Shown one piece after another: positions 58,062 through 64,000 of a DNA stretch of 64,000 bases (its first letter is position 1; the number at the start of each line of letters is the position of its first letter). The notes under the pieces are model-generated. The model saw only the letters and a list, made by a program, of their open reading frames with translations, ran no database searches and was not told the DNA's origin. This stretch comes from Halopenitus persicus (lineage in GTDB: Archaea > Halobacteriota > Halobacteria > Halobacteriales > Haloferacaceae): positions 310,001-374,000 of the forward strand of contig NZ_FNPC01000002.1 of assembly GCF_900107205.1 (NCBI RefSeq), given 5' to 3'. A program made the position numbers and the translations under genes.

Positions 58062-58891
58062 TCGAGCGTTCGGTCGATCGCGTGGCCGAGCGTTCGGTCG
58101 ATCGCGTGGCCGAGCGTTCGGTCGATCGCGTGGCCGAGCGTTCGGTCGATCGCGTGGCCGAGCGTTCGGTCGATCGCGTCGCCGCTCACCCGGGCGATCG
58201 CGTCCCCGAACCCCTCCCCGCGATCCTCCTGTGCGGCGGCCGCGGAACCAGACTCGCGGGCGATGGAGAATCCGAGTCGGCCGACACGCCTCCAGGCGGC
58301 CCGATCGACGCGAGCGCGGAGAAGCCCCTGGTTCGGGTCGACGACGAGCCGATGGTCGATCGAGTGATCCGGGCGCTTCGGCAGTCGGACGCGGTGGGGA
58401 CGATTCACGCGGTCGCGTCGCCGCACACCCCGGGGACGCTCGCGCACCTTCGGTCGGTTGCCGATCGGCTCGCGACGGGGACGGATCGGACGGCCCTGAT
58501 CCCCCGGAAGGGGTCCGGCGAGGGCTACGTCGCCGACCTGCAGGCGGCCCTCGCGGACGTCGGCCGGCCGGCGATCACCGTCGTGGCAGATCTCCCGTTG
58601 CTCCGGGCGGAGCACGTCTCAGCGGCGGTCGATCACGCGCGTCGGAACGCCGAGAACGGATCGCTCACCGTCTGCGTGCCGGTCGCGACGAAACGCGATC
58701 TCGGCGTCAGCGTCGACACGACGATGACGGTTGCTGACGCGCGGGTTGCGCCGACCGGGTTGAACGTCGTCGGGCGCGCGGCTGCGGACGAGGCCGCCGA
58801 GGACGAGGCCGTCCGGATCGTCGACGACCCCGCCCTCGCGGTCAACGTCAACCGTCCCGGCGATCTCCGGGTTGCCCGGCGGCGGTCGTGA
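58046..58891 (+). CDS. cobY: GTP:adenosylcobinamide-phosphate guanylyltransferase CobY
   Basis: Archaeal enzyme that makes adenosyl-GDP-cobinamide (replacing bacterial CobU). It has 281 residues from ATG 58046, overlapping cobS by 16 bp. The nucleotidyltransferase signature is LLCGGRGTRL (about residues 61-70), the conserved lysine lies in SAEKPLVRVDDEPM (about 90-103), and VVADLPLLRAEHV (about 179-191) and VVGRAA follow. The first ~50 residues are (V-x-ERSVDR)n repeats coded by 24-bp units, so the true core may start near residue 52. The enzyme core is intact. Confidence 0.85.
   Translation: MGDRVVERSVDRVAERSVDRVAERSVDRVAERSVDRVAERSVDRVAAHPGDRVPEPLPAILLCGGRGTRLAGDGESESADTPPGGPIDASAEKPLVRVDDEPMVDRVIRALRQSDAVGTIHAVASPHTPGTLAHLRSVADRLATGTDRTALIPRKGSGEGYVADLQAALADVGRPAITVVADLPLLRAEHVSAAVDHARRNAENGSLTVCVPVATKRDLGVSVDTTMTVADARVAPTGLNVVGRAAADEAAEDEAVRIVDDPALAVNVNRPGDLRVARRRS
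58063..58182. repeat. 24-bp in-frame tandem repeat, five copies, at the 5' end of cobY
   Basis: Units CGAGCGTTCGGTCGATCGCG... repeat at 58063, 58087, 58111, 58135 and 58159 with almost no change. They encode five ERSVDRVA octads. The 24-bp period matches the intergenic minisatellites at 1552 (half-unit) and 44437. Confidence 0.95.
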
Positions 58892-58977
58892 GGCCCTGAT
58901 CGACCCACTGCCCATCGTCCGCCGCCCGCCGTCGCCGCGAACGGAACCTTTGTGTCCGCGGCGTCGGTTCCGGGCGT

Positions 58978-60081
58978 ATGGACCGCGAGGCCCTCGCCCG
59001 GACCGATCGCGTCCCCCACGGCGGGGTGAGCGACCGGTCGGTCGTCGACTTCAGCGCGAACACGAACCCGGAGTCCCCCGCCGGGGTCACCCCGGTGTAC
59101 GACGCCGCCCGCGCCGCCGCACGCCGGTATCCGTCCGACGACTACGCGGAGTTCCGGACGGCGGCCGGCGAGTATCTCGACTGTGATCCGCAACGGGTGA
59201 TCCCGACCGCCGGCGCGCTCGCCGGGATCCGACTCGTCTGTGCGCTCGCCGTCGATCCCGGCGACCGCGTCCTCCTTCCGGAGCCCTCCTTCGGCGAGTA
59301 CGCCCGCGAGGTTCGGCTACAGGGCGGGACGCCGGAGTTCGTCCCGCACGACGCCGTTCTCGATGCCGATCCGGCCGGCTACGCGCTCGCGATCGTCTGC
59401 ACCCCGAACAACCCGACCGGCGAGCTGCTCCCCCGCTGCGACCGCGAAGCGTTCGCCGCGCGCTGTCGCGCCGCCGACACCCCGCTGCTCGTTGACGAGG
59501 CGTTCCTCGATTTCACCGACGCGTCGAGTCTCGCCCCCCAGCCGGGCGTCGTCGTCGCCCGATCGCTGACGAAAGTTTTCGGGCTCCCGGGGCTGCGCGC
59601 GGGCTTTCTCGTCGCGACCGGCGAGTGGCGGGACGCCTTGGAGACCGCGCGGCCGGCGTGGGGGCTCTCGACGCCCGCCGCGGCGGTCGGCGCGCACTGT
59701 CTCGGGCAAGCGGCGTTCCTCGAGCGAACGCGCGAGCGCGTCGCGAGCGAGCGCGATCGGATGGCCGACCGGCTCGCGTCGCGGTTCACGGTTCGTCCGT
59801 CCGACGCGCCCTTCCTCCTCGTCGACGTCTCGGCTGCTGACGTCTCGACCGCCGACGTCTCGACCGTCAACGGGGCGGACGTCGATGCCGAGGACCGCGT
59901 CGATACCGAGGACCGCGCCGATGCCGACGTGGATGGCGTGGACGCGCTGCTCGCGAACGCTCGGGCGGCCGGCTACGCGCTCCGTGACGCCCGCACGTTC
60001 CGCACGCTCGAGAGCCACGTCCGGATCGCCGTTCGGCGCCCGGCGGAGAACGACGGCGTCCTCGAGGCGCTCGATGTCTGA
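58978..60081 (+). CDS. cobD: Threonine-phosphate decarboxylase CobD (PLP enzyme)
   Basis: Makes (R)-1-amino-2-propanol phosphate from threonine phosphate for CbiB. It has 367 residues with an aspartate-aminotransferase fold. DFSANTNPES (about residues 24-33) is the N-terminal signature, PTAGALAGIRL (about 75-85) and CTPNNPTGELLP (about 141-152) line the cofactor site, and the PLP lysine lies in RSLTKVFGLPGLRAG (about 194-208). An insert of about 40 residues (about 280-320) is built of AADVSTADVS/EDRVD short repeats. ATG 58978 was chosen; the gap from cobY is 86 bp. A histidinol-phosphate aminotransferase reading is disfavoured by the operon. Confidence 0.88.
   Translation: MDREALARTDRVPHGGVSDRSVVDFSANTNPESPAGVTPVYDAARAAARRYPSDDYAEFRTAAGEYLDCDPQRVIPTAGALAGIRLVCALAVDPGDRVLLPEPSFGEYAREVRLQGGTPEFVPHDAVLDADPAGYALAIVCTPNNPTGELLPRCDREAFAARCRAADTPLLVDEAFLDFTDASSLAPQPGVVVARSLTKVFGLPGLRAGFLVATGEWRDALETARPAWGLSTPAAAVGAHCLGQAAFLERTRERVASERDRMADRLASRFTVRPSDAPFLLVDVSAADVSTADVSTVNGADVDAEDRVDTEDRADADVDGVDALLANARAAGYALRDARTFRTLESHVRIAVRRPAENDGVLEALDV
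59824..59868. repeat. 15-bp in-frame repeat inside cobD
   Basis: Three GACGTCTCG-N6 units at 59824, 59839 and 59854 encode DVSAA/DVSTA/DVSTV pentads in the CobD insertion; a related repeat of EDR-type codons continues to about 59940. Confidence 0.75.
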
Positions 60082-60955
60082 CCGGCGCCCCGATCCGCCC
60101 CGGCCGGCTGTGGGGTCGCGTTCCGATCCGGTCTTCGAGGCGACCGTCTCCGACGGCGTCTGTCGACTTCTGCGGCCGGGGACGCGGTTCCTCTCGACCG
60201 GCTTCGAGGGCGGCCGTCGCGTCGCCGACGCCGCGTACAACGTCACCGTGCCAGAGGGGTTCGACGCTCGCGACCTGCGCGCGTACGTCGCGGGCCGGCT
60301 CGACCGCGCGGGCTTCGACGGGTCGGTCGGTCCCGACGCCGCCCCGGCCCTCCTCACCGGCGTCGACCAGACCCACGCCCGGATCGCACGGCGTGGCCCG
60401 GTTGCGGTCCTCGCGACCGCCGGACTCTCCAACCCGGCCGCCTTGCCGGTTGAGCGTGTCGGTGGAGACACGATCGATCCGCACCCGGACGAGTCGGACG
60501 GCTTCGCGAGGACGACTGCCGGCGACCAGCACCACGCCGGCACGGTCAACCTCGTTGCCGGCACGACGCGGTCGCTCGCGGACGGCGCGCTCGCGAACCT
60601 GCTCACGGTCGTTGCCGAGGCGAAGGCGGCGACGCTGCTCGCGCTGACCGGGTTCCCGGGGACGACCTCCGACGCGGTCGTCGTCGCCGACGATCCCGAC
60701 GGGGAGCTCGCGACCTTCTCCGGGAGCGCCACGCCGGTCGGGCGAGCGACGCGCGTCTGCGTGCGCGACGCGATCGCGGCCTCGCTTCGATCACGGTATG
60801 GCGACGAGTCGGGTGAGCTGACGGGGTCGGAAGCGTCGACGGGGACCGAAGACGGGATTCCGACCGCCGTCGCGGACGCCGAGCACGGGGTCGTGACGGA
60901 CGGTCGCGCGACGGTGACGTCGATCCCCGAGGCCGACGGTGACCGACCTTTATAA
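60074..60955 (+). CDS. cbiZ: Adenosylcobinamide amidohydrolase CbiZ
   Basis: Cleaves the aminopropanol side chain of salvaged adenosylcobinamide to adenosylcobyric acid, which CbiB then reuses; this is the archaeal salvage route. It has 293 residues. Blocks typical of the family are FLSTGFEGGRRVADAAYNVT (about 39-58), LLTGVDQTHARIARRG (about 93-108), GTVNLVAGTTRSLADGAL (about 156-173) and TEAKAATLLAL-like segments. ATG 60074 overlaps the cobD stop by 8 bp, so it is the last gene of the operon. Confidence 0.92.
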   Translation: MSDRRPDPPRPAVGSRSDPVFEATVSDGVCRLLRPGTRFLSTGFEGGRRVADAAYNVTVPEGFDARDLRAYVAGRLDRAGFDGSVGPDAAPALLTGVDQTHARIARRGPVAVLATAGLSNPAALPVERVGGDTIDPHPDESDGFARTTAGDQHHAGTVNLVAGTTRSLADGALANLLTVVAEAKAATLLALTGFPGTTSDAVVVADDPDGELATFSGSATPVGRATRVCVRDAIAASLRSRYGDESGELTGSEASTGTEDGIPTAVADAEHGVVTDGRATVTSIPEADGDRPL

Positions 60956-60956
60956 G
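60948..60956 (+). promoter_or_regulatory. TATA box overlapping the cbiZ stop codon
   Basis: CTTTATAAG contains the cbiZ stop TAA (60953-60955) and lies 25-33 bp upstream of the ATG at 60981. It is the promoter of the next membrane protein gene. Confidence 0.6.
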
Positions 60957-60980
60957 GAACGACGCGTACGTCGATCCGGA

Positions 60981-61487
60981 ATGTCACGTCAGTTCCTCGC
61001 TGCCGCGCCCCTCCAGGCCTGCAAGCTCGCCGCCGTCCTCGTGACGGTTCTCGCGACGGTCGTGGCGCTGACCGGTTTCAGTCCCGTCGGACCGCTTCGC
61101 GTGTTCCTGCTCGTCGCCTTCCTTGGACCGCTCCTCGGCCTCGTGGTGCTCGCCGAGACGCTCGTCGTCGGCTACCGGGCCCTGCTGACCGACGAGGCGC
61201 CGCTGGGCCGGTTCGGCGACCGGCCGATCTACCGCGTCGCTCGGGTGCTCGAGATCGTCCTGGTCGTGACCGCCGGCGCGGCATTCGTCGTCCTGATCGC
61301 GACCCTGCCGGAGAACCTGCCCGGACCGGGCGCGATCGGCGTCCTCTTCGTCGGCGTCGCGCTGGGCCTGCTGGTCCTCGCGGCCGTTCTCGCCAGAACC
61401 GTCCTCGAGTACGTCCTCCATCGTCGCCACTCCGACCCCGAGCCGGGTCAGCAGTCCGCGACCCGGTCCGTCGACGCCGGGGAGTGA
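60981..61487 (+). CDS. Hypothetical four-helix membrane protein (168 aa)
   Basis: A 168-residue protein with four hydrophobic helices (about residues 12-33, 39-66, 87-108, 114-140). A short hydrophilic loop lies between helices 2 and 3 (TDEAPLGRFGDRPIYR), and the tail is acidic/Ser-rich. No named family is recognised. The ATG at 60981 was preferred to an upstream ATG because of the TATA position; the longer reading would overlap cbiZ. Convergent with the MBL gene. Confidence 0.6.
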   Translation: MSRQFLAAAPLQACKLAAVLVTVLATVVALTGFSPVGPLRVFLLVAFLGPLLGLVVLAETLVVGYRALLTDEAPLGRFGDRPIYRVARVLEIVLVVTAGAAFVVLIATLPENLPGPGAIGVLFVGVALGLLVLAAVLARTVLEYVLHRRHSDPEPGQQSATRSVDAGE

Positions 61488-61502
61488 CGTCGATCGATGC
61501 CG

Positions 61503-62366
61503 TCAGTCCCCGTCGATCCGGTCCCGCCACTCCTCGTCGATCCGACCCTCTGCGAGGAGTTTCCCGAGGTGGGCGCGAACGGTCGCGCGGGCGAGGTCGG
61601 CCACGCCCGTGAGGTCCTTCTCGTAGGCCGCCTCGACCACGGCGTCCACGTCGCTCGCGCCCGCCTCGACCGCCTCGAGGACCGCAGCCTCCCGGTCGAG
61701 TCGGTGGTCGATCAGTCGGTCGAGGGTCGCCGTGACCGACTCCGGACCCTCGATCGCGGGACCGTGTCCGGGGTGTAGGGCGGTCGGCGTCCGGTCGCGG
61801 AGTCGGCGGAGGCTTTCGAGGTACGCGGTCAGTCCCCCGCCGCCCGGACCGACCACGACGCTACCCTCGGCGACGGCGAGGTCGCCACAGAGGATCGCCT
61901 CGCCCGCCTCTCCGGTCCCATCGGCATCCCCGATCTCGCCGTGACGTCGATCCGGGACCGCGAACGCGACGTGGTCGACCGCGTGGCCGGGCGTTTCAAG
62001 CGCGATCGGCCCGTCCTCGCCGATCGCGTCGCCGTCCGCGAACGTCGCGTCGGGCGTCACGCCGGCCGCGTCGGCGACCCGGTCGGCGAACGCCTCGGGC
62101 GCCCAGACCGTCGCGTCCGCGATGGCGGCGTAGTCGGCGACCGCGCCCACGTGGTCGGCGTGCGTGTGCGTGACCGCGATGTGGTCGATCCGGCCGGATT
62201 CGGCGAGCCGGTCGAGCTCCGGATTCCGGGCCGCCGGGTCGACGAGGCAGTCGCCCACGACGTACGCGTTGGTCGCGCCGCTGGGCGCGCGCGTCGGCAC
62301 CTCGAGGGACACTCGCCGGAGCGGAGCCGCGGCGACGTCCGCGTCGGTCGCGCCATCTCGAGCCAT
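61503..62366 (-). CDS. MBL-fold metallo-hydrolase with C-terminal winged helix (LACTB2-like)
   Basis: A 287-residue metallo-beta-lactamase fold. The metal site is VTHTHADHVGAV (about residues 64-75), with further His in LETPGHAVDHVAF (about 124-136) and an Asp in ILCGDLAV (about 159-166). TALHPGHGPAIEG (about 193-205) has the next His pair. The C-terminal ~75 residues (LIDHRLDREAAVLEAVEAGA to the end) form a small winged-helix cap, as in LACTB2-like RNases and thioesterase-like relatives. Substrate unknown. It begins 3 bp after the radical SAM stop, so the two are co-transcribed. Confidence 0.88.
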   Translation of the reverse strand: MARDGATDADVAAAPLRRVSLEVPTRAPSGATNAYVVGDCLVDPAARNPELDRLAESGRIDHIAVTHTHADHVGAVADYAAIADATVWAPEAFADRVADAAGVTPDATFADGDAIGEDGPIALETPGHAVDHVAFAVPDRRHGEIGDADGTGEAGEAILCGDLAVAEGSVVVGPGGGGLTAYLESLRRLRDRTPTALHPGHGPAIEGPESVTATLDRLIDHRLDREAAVLEAVEAGASDVDAVVEAAYEKDLTGVADLARATVRAHLGKLLAEGRIDEEWRDRIDGD

Positions 62367-62369
62367 TCG

Positions 62370-64000
62370 TCAGTCGCTCCTGCCGGCGGCCGGGATCCCG
62401 GACTCGCCGACGCCGGGGATCGTGGCCGGCTCGGACTCGGTCGCGACGCAGTACGCCGAGAGGTCGATCGTGTCCACGGGAACCTCCTCGAGCGTCGCGT
62501 AGGGACGCCCCACGACCACGTCGCCGGCGGTGGACTTCGCGATCCCAGGGATCGTCGTCAGCTCGTCCATCGAGGCGTCGTTCACGTCGAGCGGATAGGG
62601 GACGCCGGTGACCGACCGGTAGCCGTGGTCGACGACCGCGACGTCGAGCGTCCGGCCGAGCTCGCGCTCGCCGGGGATCCCGACGAGCAGCGCGTAGGTC
62701 CCGATCTGGCGACCGAAGGTCAACCCGTCCTGGTGATACTCCAGGTGGACGTCCGGCAGGACCGTCCCGCGGGGGACGACGCGCTCGAGCATCGGGTTGT
62801 CGATCGTCTCCCGGACCTCCCGTTTGTACTGCTTGAACTGCCGTTTGTGGTCCTCGGCGATCTCGGCGCCGGTTTCGGACATCTCCGTGCCGGCGAACGC
62901 CATCACCTGCCGGATGTTGATGCGACGCAGCAGCAGGCCCTCGTCGTAGACGCGCTGGAGGAACCGCCGGTTGTGGTCGAAGGTCTCCTCGCGCTCCCCC
63001 TTGAGCCCGTGCACGAGGTTGATCCCGGGCAGCAGCTTCGGGAGCCGCGGCGAGGCGTTCGGTCCGGTCGACGGGCCGCGGACGCGGTCGTCGCTCCCGG
63101 GCGTCGTCCCGGGATCGTCGCCCGGCCGCCAGCCGCCCTCCTCGTTGACGACCCGGACTGCCTCGAGACACTCCTCGGCGGAGACGAGCAGGTCGTTCCG
63201 CTCGCGGACGACCGGGTCGGCGGACTCGAGGCCGAACGCGGCGGTGTCGCCGGGCGTGTTGTGCTCGGCGATGATCCGGATCGCCTCCCGGGAGCGCTCC
63301 GGATAGTCGACGATCGTCACCGGGTTCATGTTGTCGAGGTGCAGCGTCTGCAGGTCCGGCGCGGCCTCGCGGATGCCGCCGTAGAGCCGGCGGAGCGCGT
63401 CCGGGTTCGGCGCCTCCCCGTCGCCGCCGAACGCGAGGATGTCCGCCTGCCGGCCCAGCCGGAAGTGGTCGACGCCCCGGTCCGCAAGCGCCGCGACCTC
63501 GCCGACGACCCCCTCGGCCTCGCGGAACGACGGGTTGCCGTACAGGGGCTCGGTGCAGAAGGAACACCGGTACGCACAGCCGCGAGCGGTCTCCAGCTCG
63601 CAGATGAGGTAATCGGGGTGGTTCGGATGCTGTTCGACCACGAACGCCCCGCGACGGGCCCAGCGGTCGCCCTCCTGCGTCTCGCGCATCCGATTCCCGA
63701 ACCCCTCGAGGCCGTTTGCCACGAGGTCGTGGGCGGCCGCCTCGACGTCGCCCTTCGCGACGAAGTCGTAATCGAGGTCGTCGCGCTCGGTCTCCTGGGC
63801 GCCGGCGTTCTCCTCGCCGACGCCGAACCGGACCGGACCGCCGAGCAGGGTGACCCCGTCGGCGGTCCAGCCGAGCTCGCGGACCTCGTCCGGCTCCGCG
63901 GGCGTGCCGCCAACGTACTTGCCGGGGACGGTCATTCCGCCGACGTAGATGAACAGGTCCGCGTTCGCGACGTCGGCCCGCTTGCGTCGGTCATCACGGA
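62370..64000 (-). CDS. Radical SAM protein with C-terminal HhH-like segment (5' end outside window)
   Basis: The gene runs beyond the window at its 5' end: reading past the internal ATG at 63935, the in-frame codons ANADLFIYVGG continue to the edge and are conserved-looking, so the true start is upstream. The [4Fe-4S] motif is CAYRCSFC (canonical CX3CX2C), with FGLESADP and LPGINLVHGLKGER in the barrel. The C-terminus has a TRAM/OB-like segment and a helix-hairpin-helix-like DELTTIPGIAKSTAGD. A Gly/Pro/Asp-rich insert (about 285-315 of the visible 543 codons) is probably a lineage loop. The haloarchaeal family is conserved; its substrate is unknown. The MBL gene follows in the same unit. Confidence 0.85.
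   Translation of the reverse strand, partial: RDDRRKRADVANADLFIYVGGMTVPGKYVGGTPAEPDEVRELGWTADGVTLLGGPVRFGVGEENAGAQETERDDLDYDFVAKGDVEAAAHDLVANGLEGFGNRMRETQEGDRWARRGAFVVEQHPNHPDYLICELETARGCAYRCSFCTEPLYGNPSFREAEGVVGEVAALADRGVDHFRLGRQADILAFGGDGEAPNPDALRRLYGGIREAAPDLQTLHLDNMNPVTIVDYPERSREAIRIIAEHNTPGDTAAFGLESADPVVRERNDLLVSAEECLEAVRVVNEEGGWRPGDDPGTTPGSDDRVRGPSTGPNASPRLPKLLPGINLVHGLKGEREETFDHNRRFLQRVYDEGLLLRRINIRQVMAFAGTEMSETGAEIAEDHKRQFKQYKREVRETIDNPMLERVVPRGTVLPDVHLEYHQDGLTFGRQIGTYALLVGIPGERELGRTLDVAVVDHGYRSVTGVPYPLDVNDASMDELTTIPGIAKSTAGDVVVGRPYATLEEVPVDTIDLSAYCVATESEPATIPGVGESGIPAAGRSD

Noticed and set aside
58063-58182. Possible CRISPR array in cobY
   Set aside because: Contiguous in-frame 24-bp repeats without spacers.
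58978-60081. Histidinol-phosphate aminotransferase (hisC) reading of the PLP enzyme
   Set aside because: The folds are alike, but the gene overlaps cbiZ and lies in a cobalamin operon with cbiB, so CobD is favoured.
1-64000. tRNA, rRNA, insertion sequence, integrase or prophage genes
   Set aside because: Every intergenic stretch is shorter than about 290 bp and was read for such features; none was found, and gene content is core haloarchaeal.

Overview
The window is chromosomal DNA from a halophilic archaeon (class Halobacteria). It is very GC-rich, with strong G/C preference at third codon positions and acidic proteins. Tat-type (twin-arginine) signal peptides are present. Most starts are leaderless, with an AT-rich TATA-like element 25-35 bp upstream, and several starts are GTG. 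Haloarchaea-only families recur (CetZ, CdrS/CdrL, HAH_0734, several haloarchaeal DUFs). Overall similarity suggests the Halorubrum side of the class, but that is inference. I see no rRNA, tRNA, insertion sequence, prophage, CRISPR array or replication origin, and no gene-free stretch longer than about 290 bp. This is a housekeeping region.

Layout. 1-8.6 kb: a truncated RPA gene, a zinc-finger protein, pyrE2, a radical SAM protein, DUF373, a YjbQ/UPF0047 protein, archaemetzincin facing UPF0146, a HAD phosphatase, the F420-NADP reductase and a small membrane protein. 8.7-18.6 kb: a zinc-finger protein, a 1084-residue Tat-exported repeat protein, a two-gene haloarchaeal DUF operon under DtxR-like palindromes, the copper ATPase CopA, Rio2 and a hotdog thioesterase. 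18.7-32.7 kb: a ZnuABC-type metal importer, lipoate ligase, endonuclease IV, two methyltransferases, a glycosyltransferase, a winged-helix regulator, a TRAM protein, a YkgJ protein, a membrane-anchored DHH phosphodiesterase and an epimerase. 32.8-42.8 kb: a 10-kb Tad-like secretion/pilus locus (ATPase, TadC-like membrane protein, pilin-like DUF proteins), facing a CetZ cytoskeletal gene. 44.1-50.7 kb: rhomboid-AN1, endonuclease V, a short-chain dehydrogenase, an ArsA/Get3 ATPase and the translation/transcription block rpl37ae-rpoP-pcc1-pfdB-DUF3194. 50.7-55.5 kb: GMP synthase glutaminase subunit, amidohydrolase, the division cluster ftsZ2-cdrS-cdrL and aIF2-beta/TRAM. 55.6-61 kb: a cobalamin salvage/assembly operon (HAD, cbiB, cobS, cobY, cobD, cbiZ). 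61-64 kb: a membrane protein, an MBL hydrolase and a radical SAM gene that runs off the window.

Themes. (1) Short GC-rich tandem repeats are scattered over the window. Inside genes every unit is a multiple of three; between genes units of 20, 24, 25, 28 and 48 bp occur. (2) Metal homeostasis is prominent: CopA, the Znu importer, two TTAGG-N4-CCTAA palindromes on the DUF7552/DUF7260 operon, and an L37Ae ribosomal protein that has lost all four zinc ligands. (3) Cell shape and surface genes lie together: CetZ, FtsZ2 with its regulators, and the Tad-like locus. The strongest leads for new biology are the Tad-like operon with its pilin-like DUF proteins, the palindrome-controlled DUF operon, the three-domain supermodule protein, the GTAAGACG operator array before cdrS-ftsZ2, and the HAD enzyme locked into the cobalamin operon.
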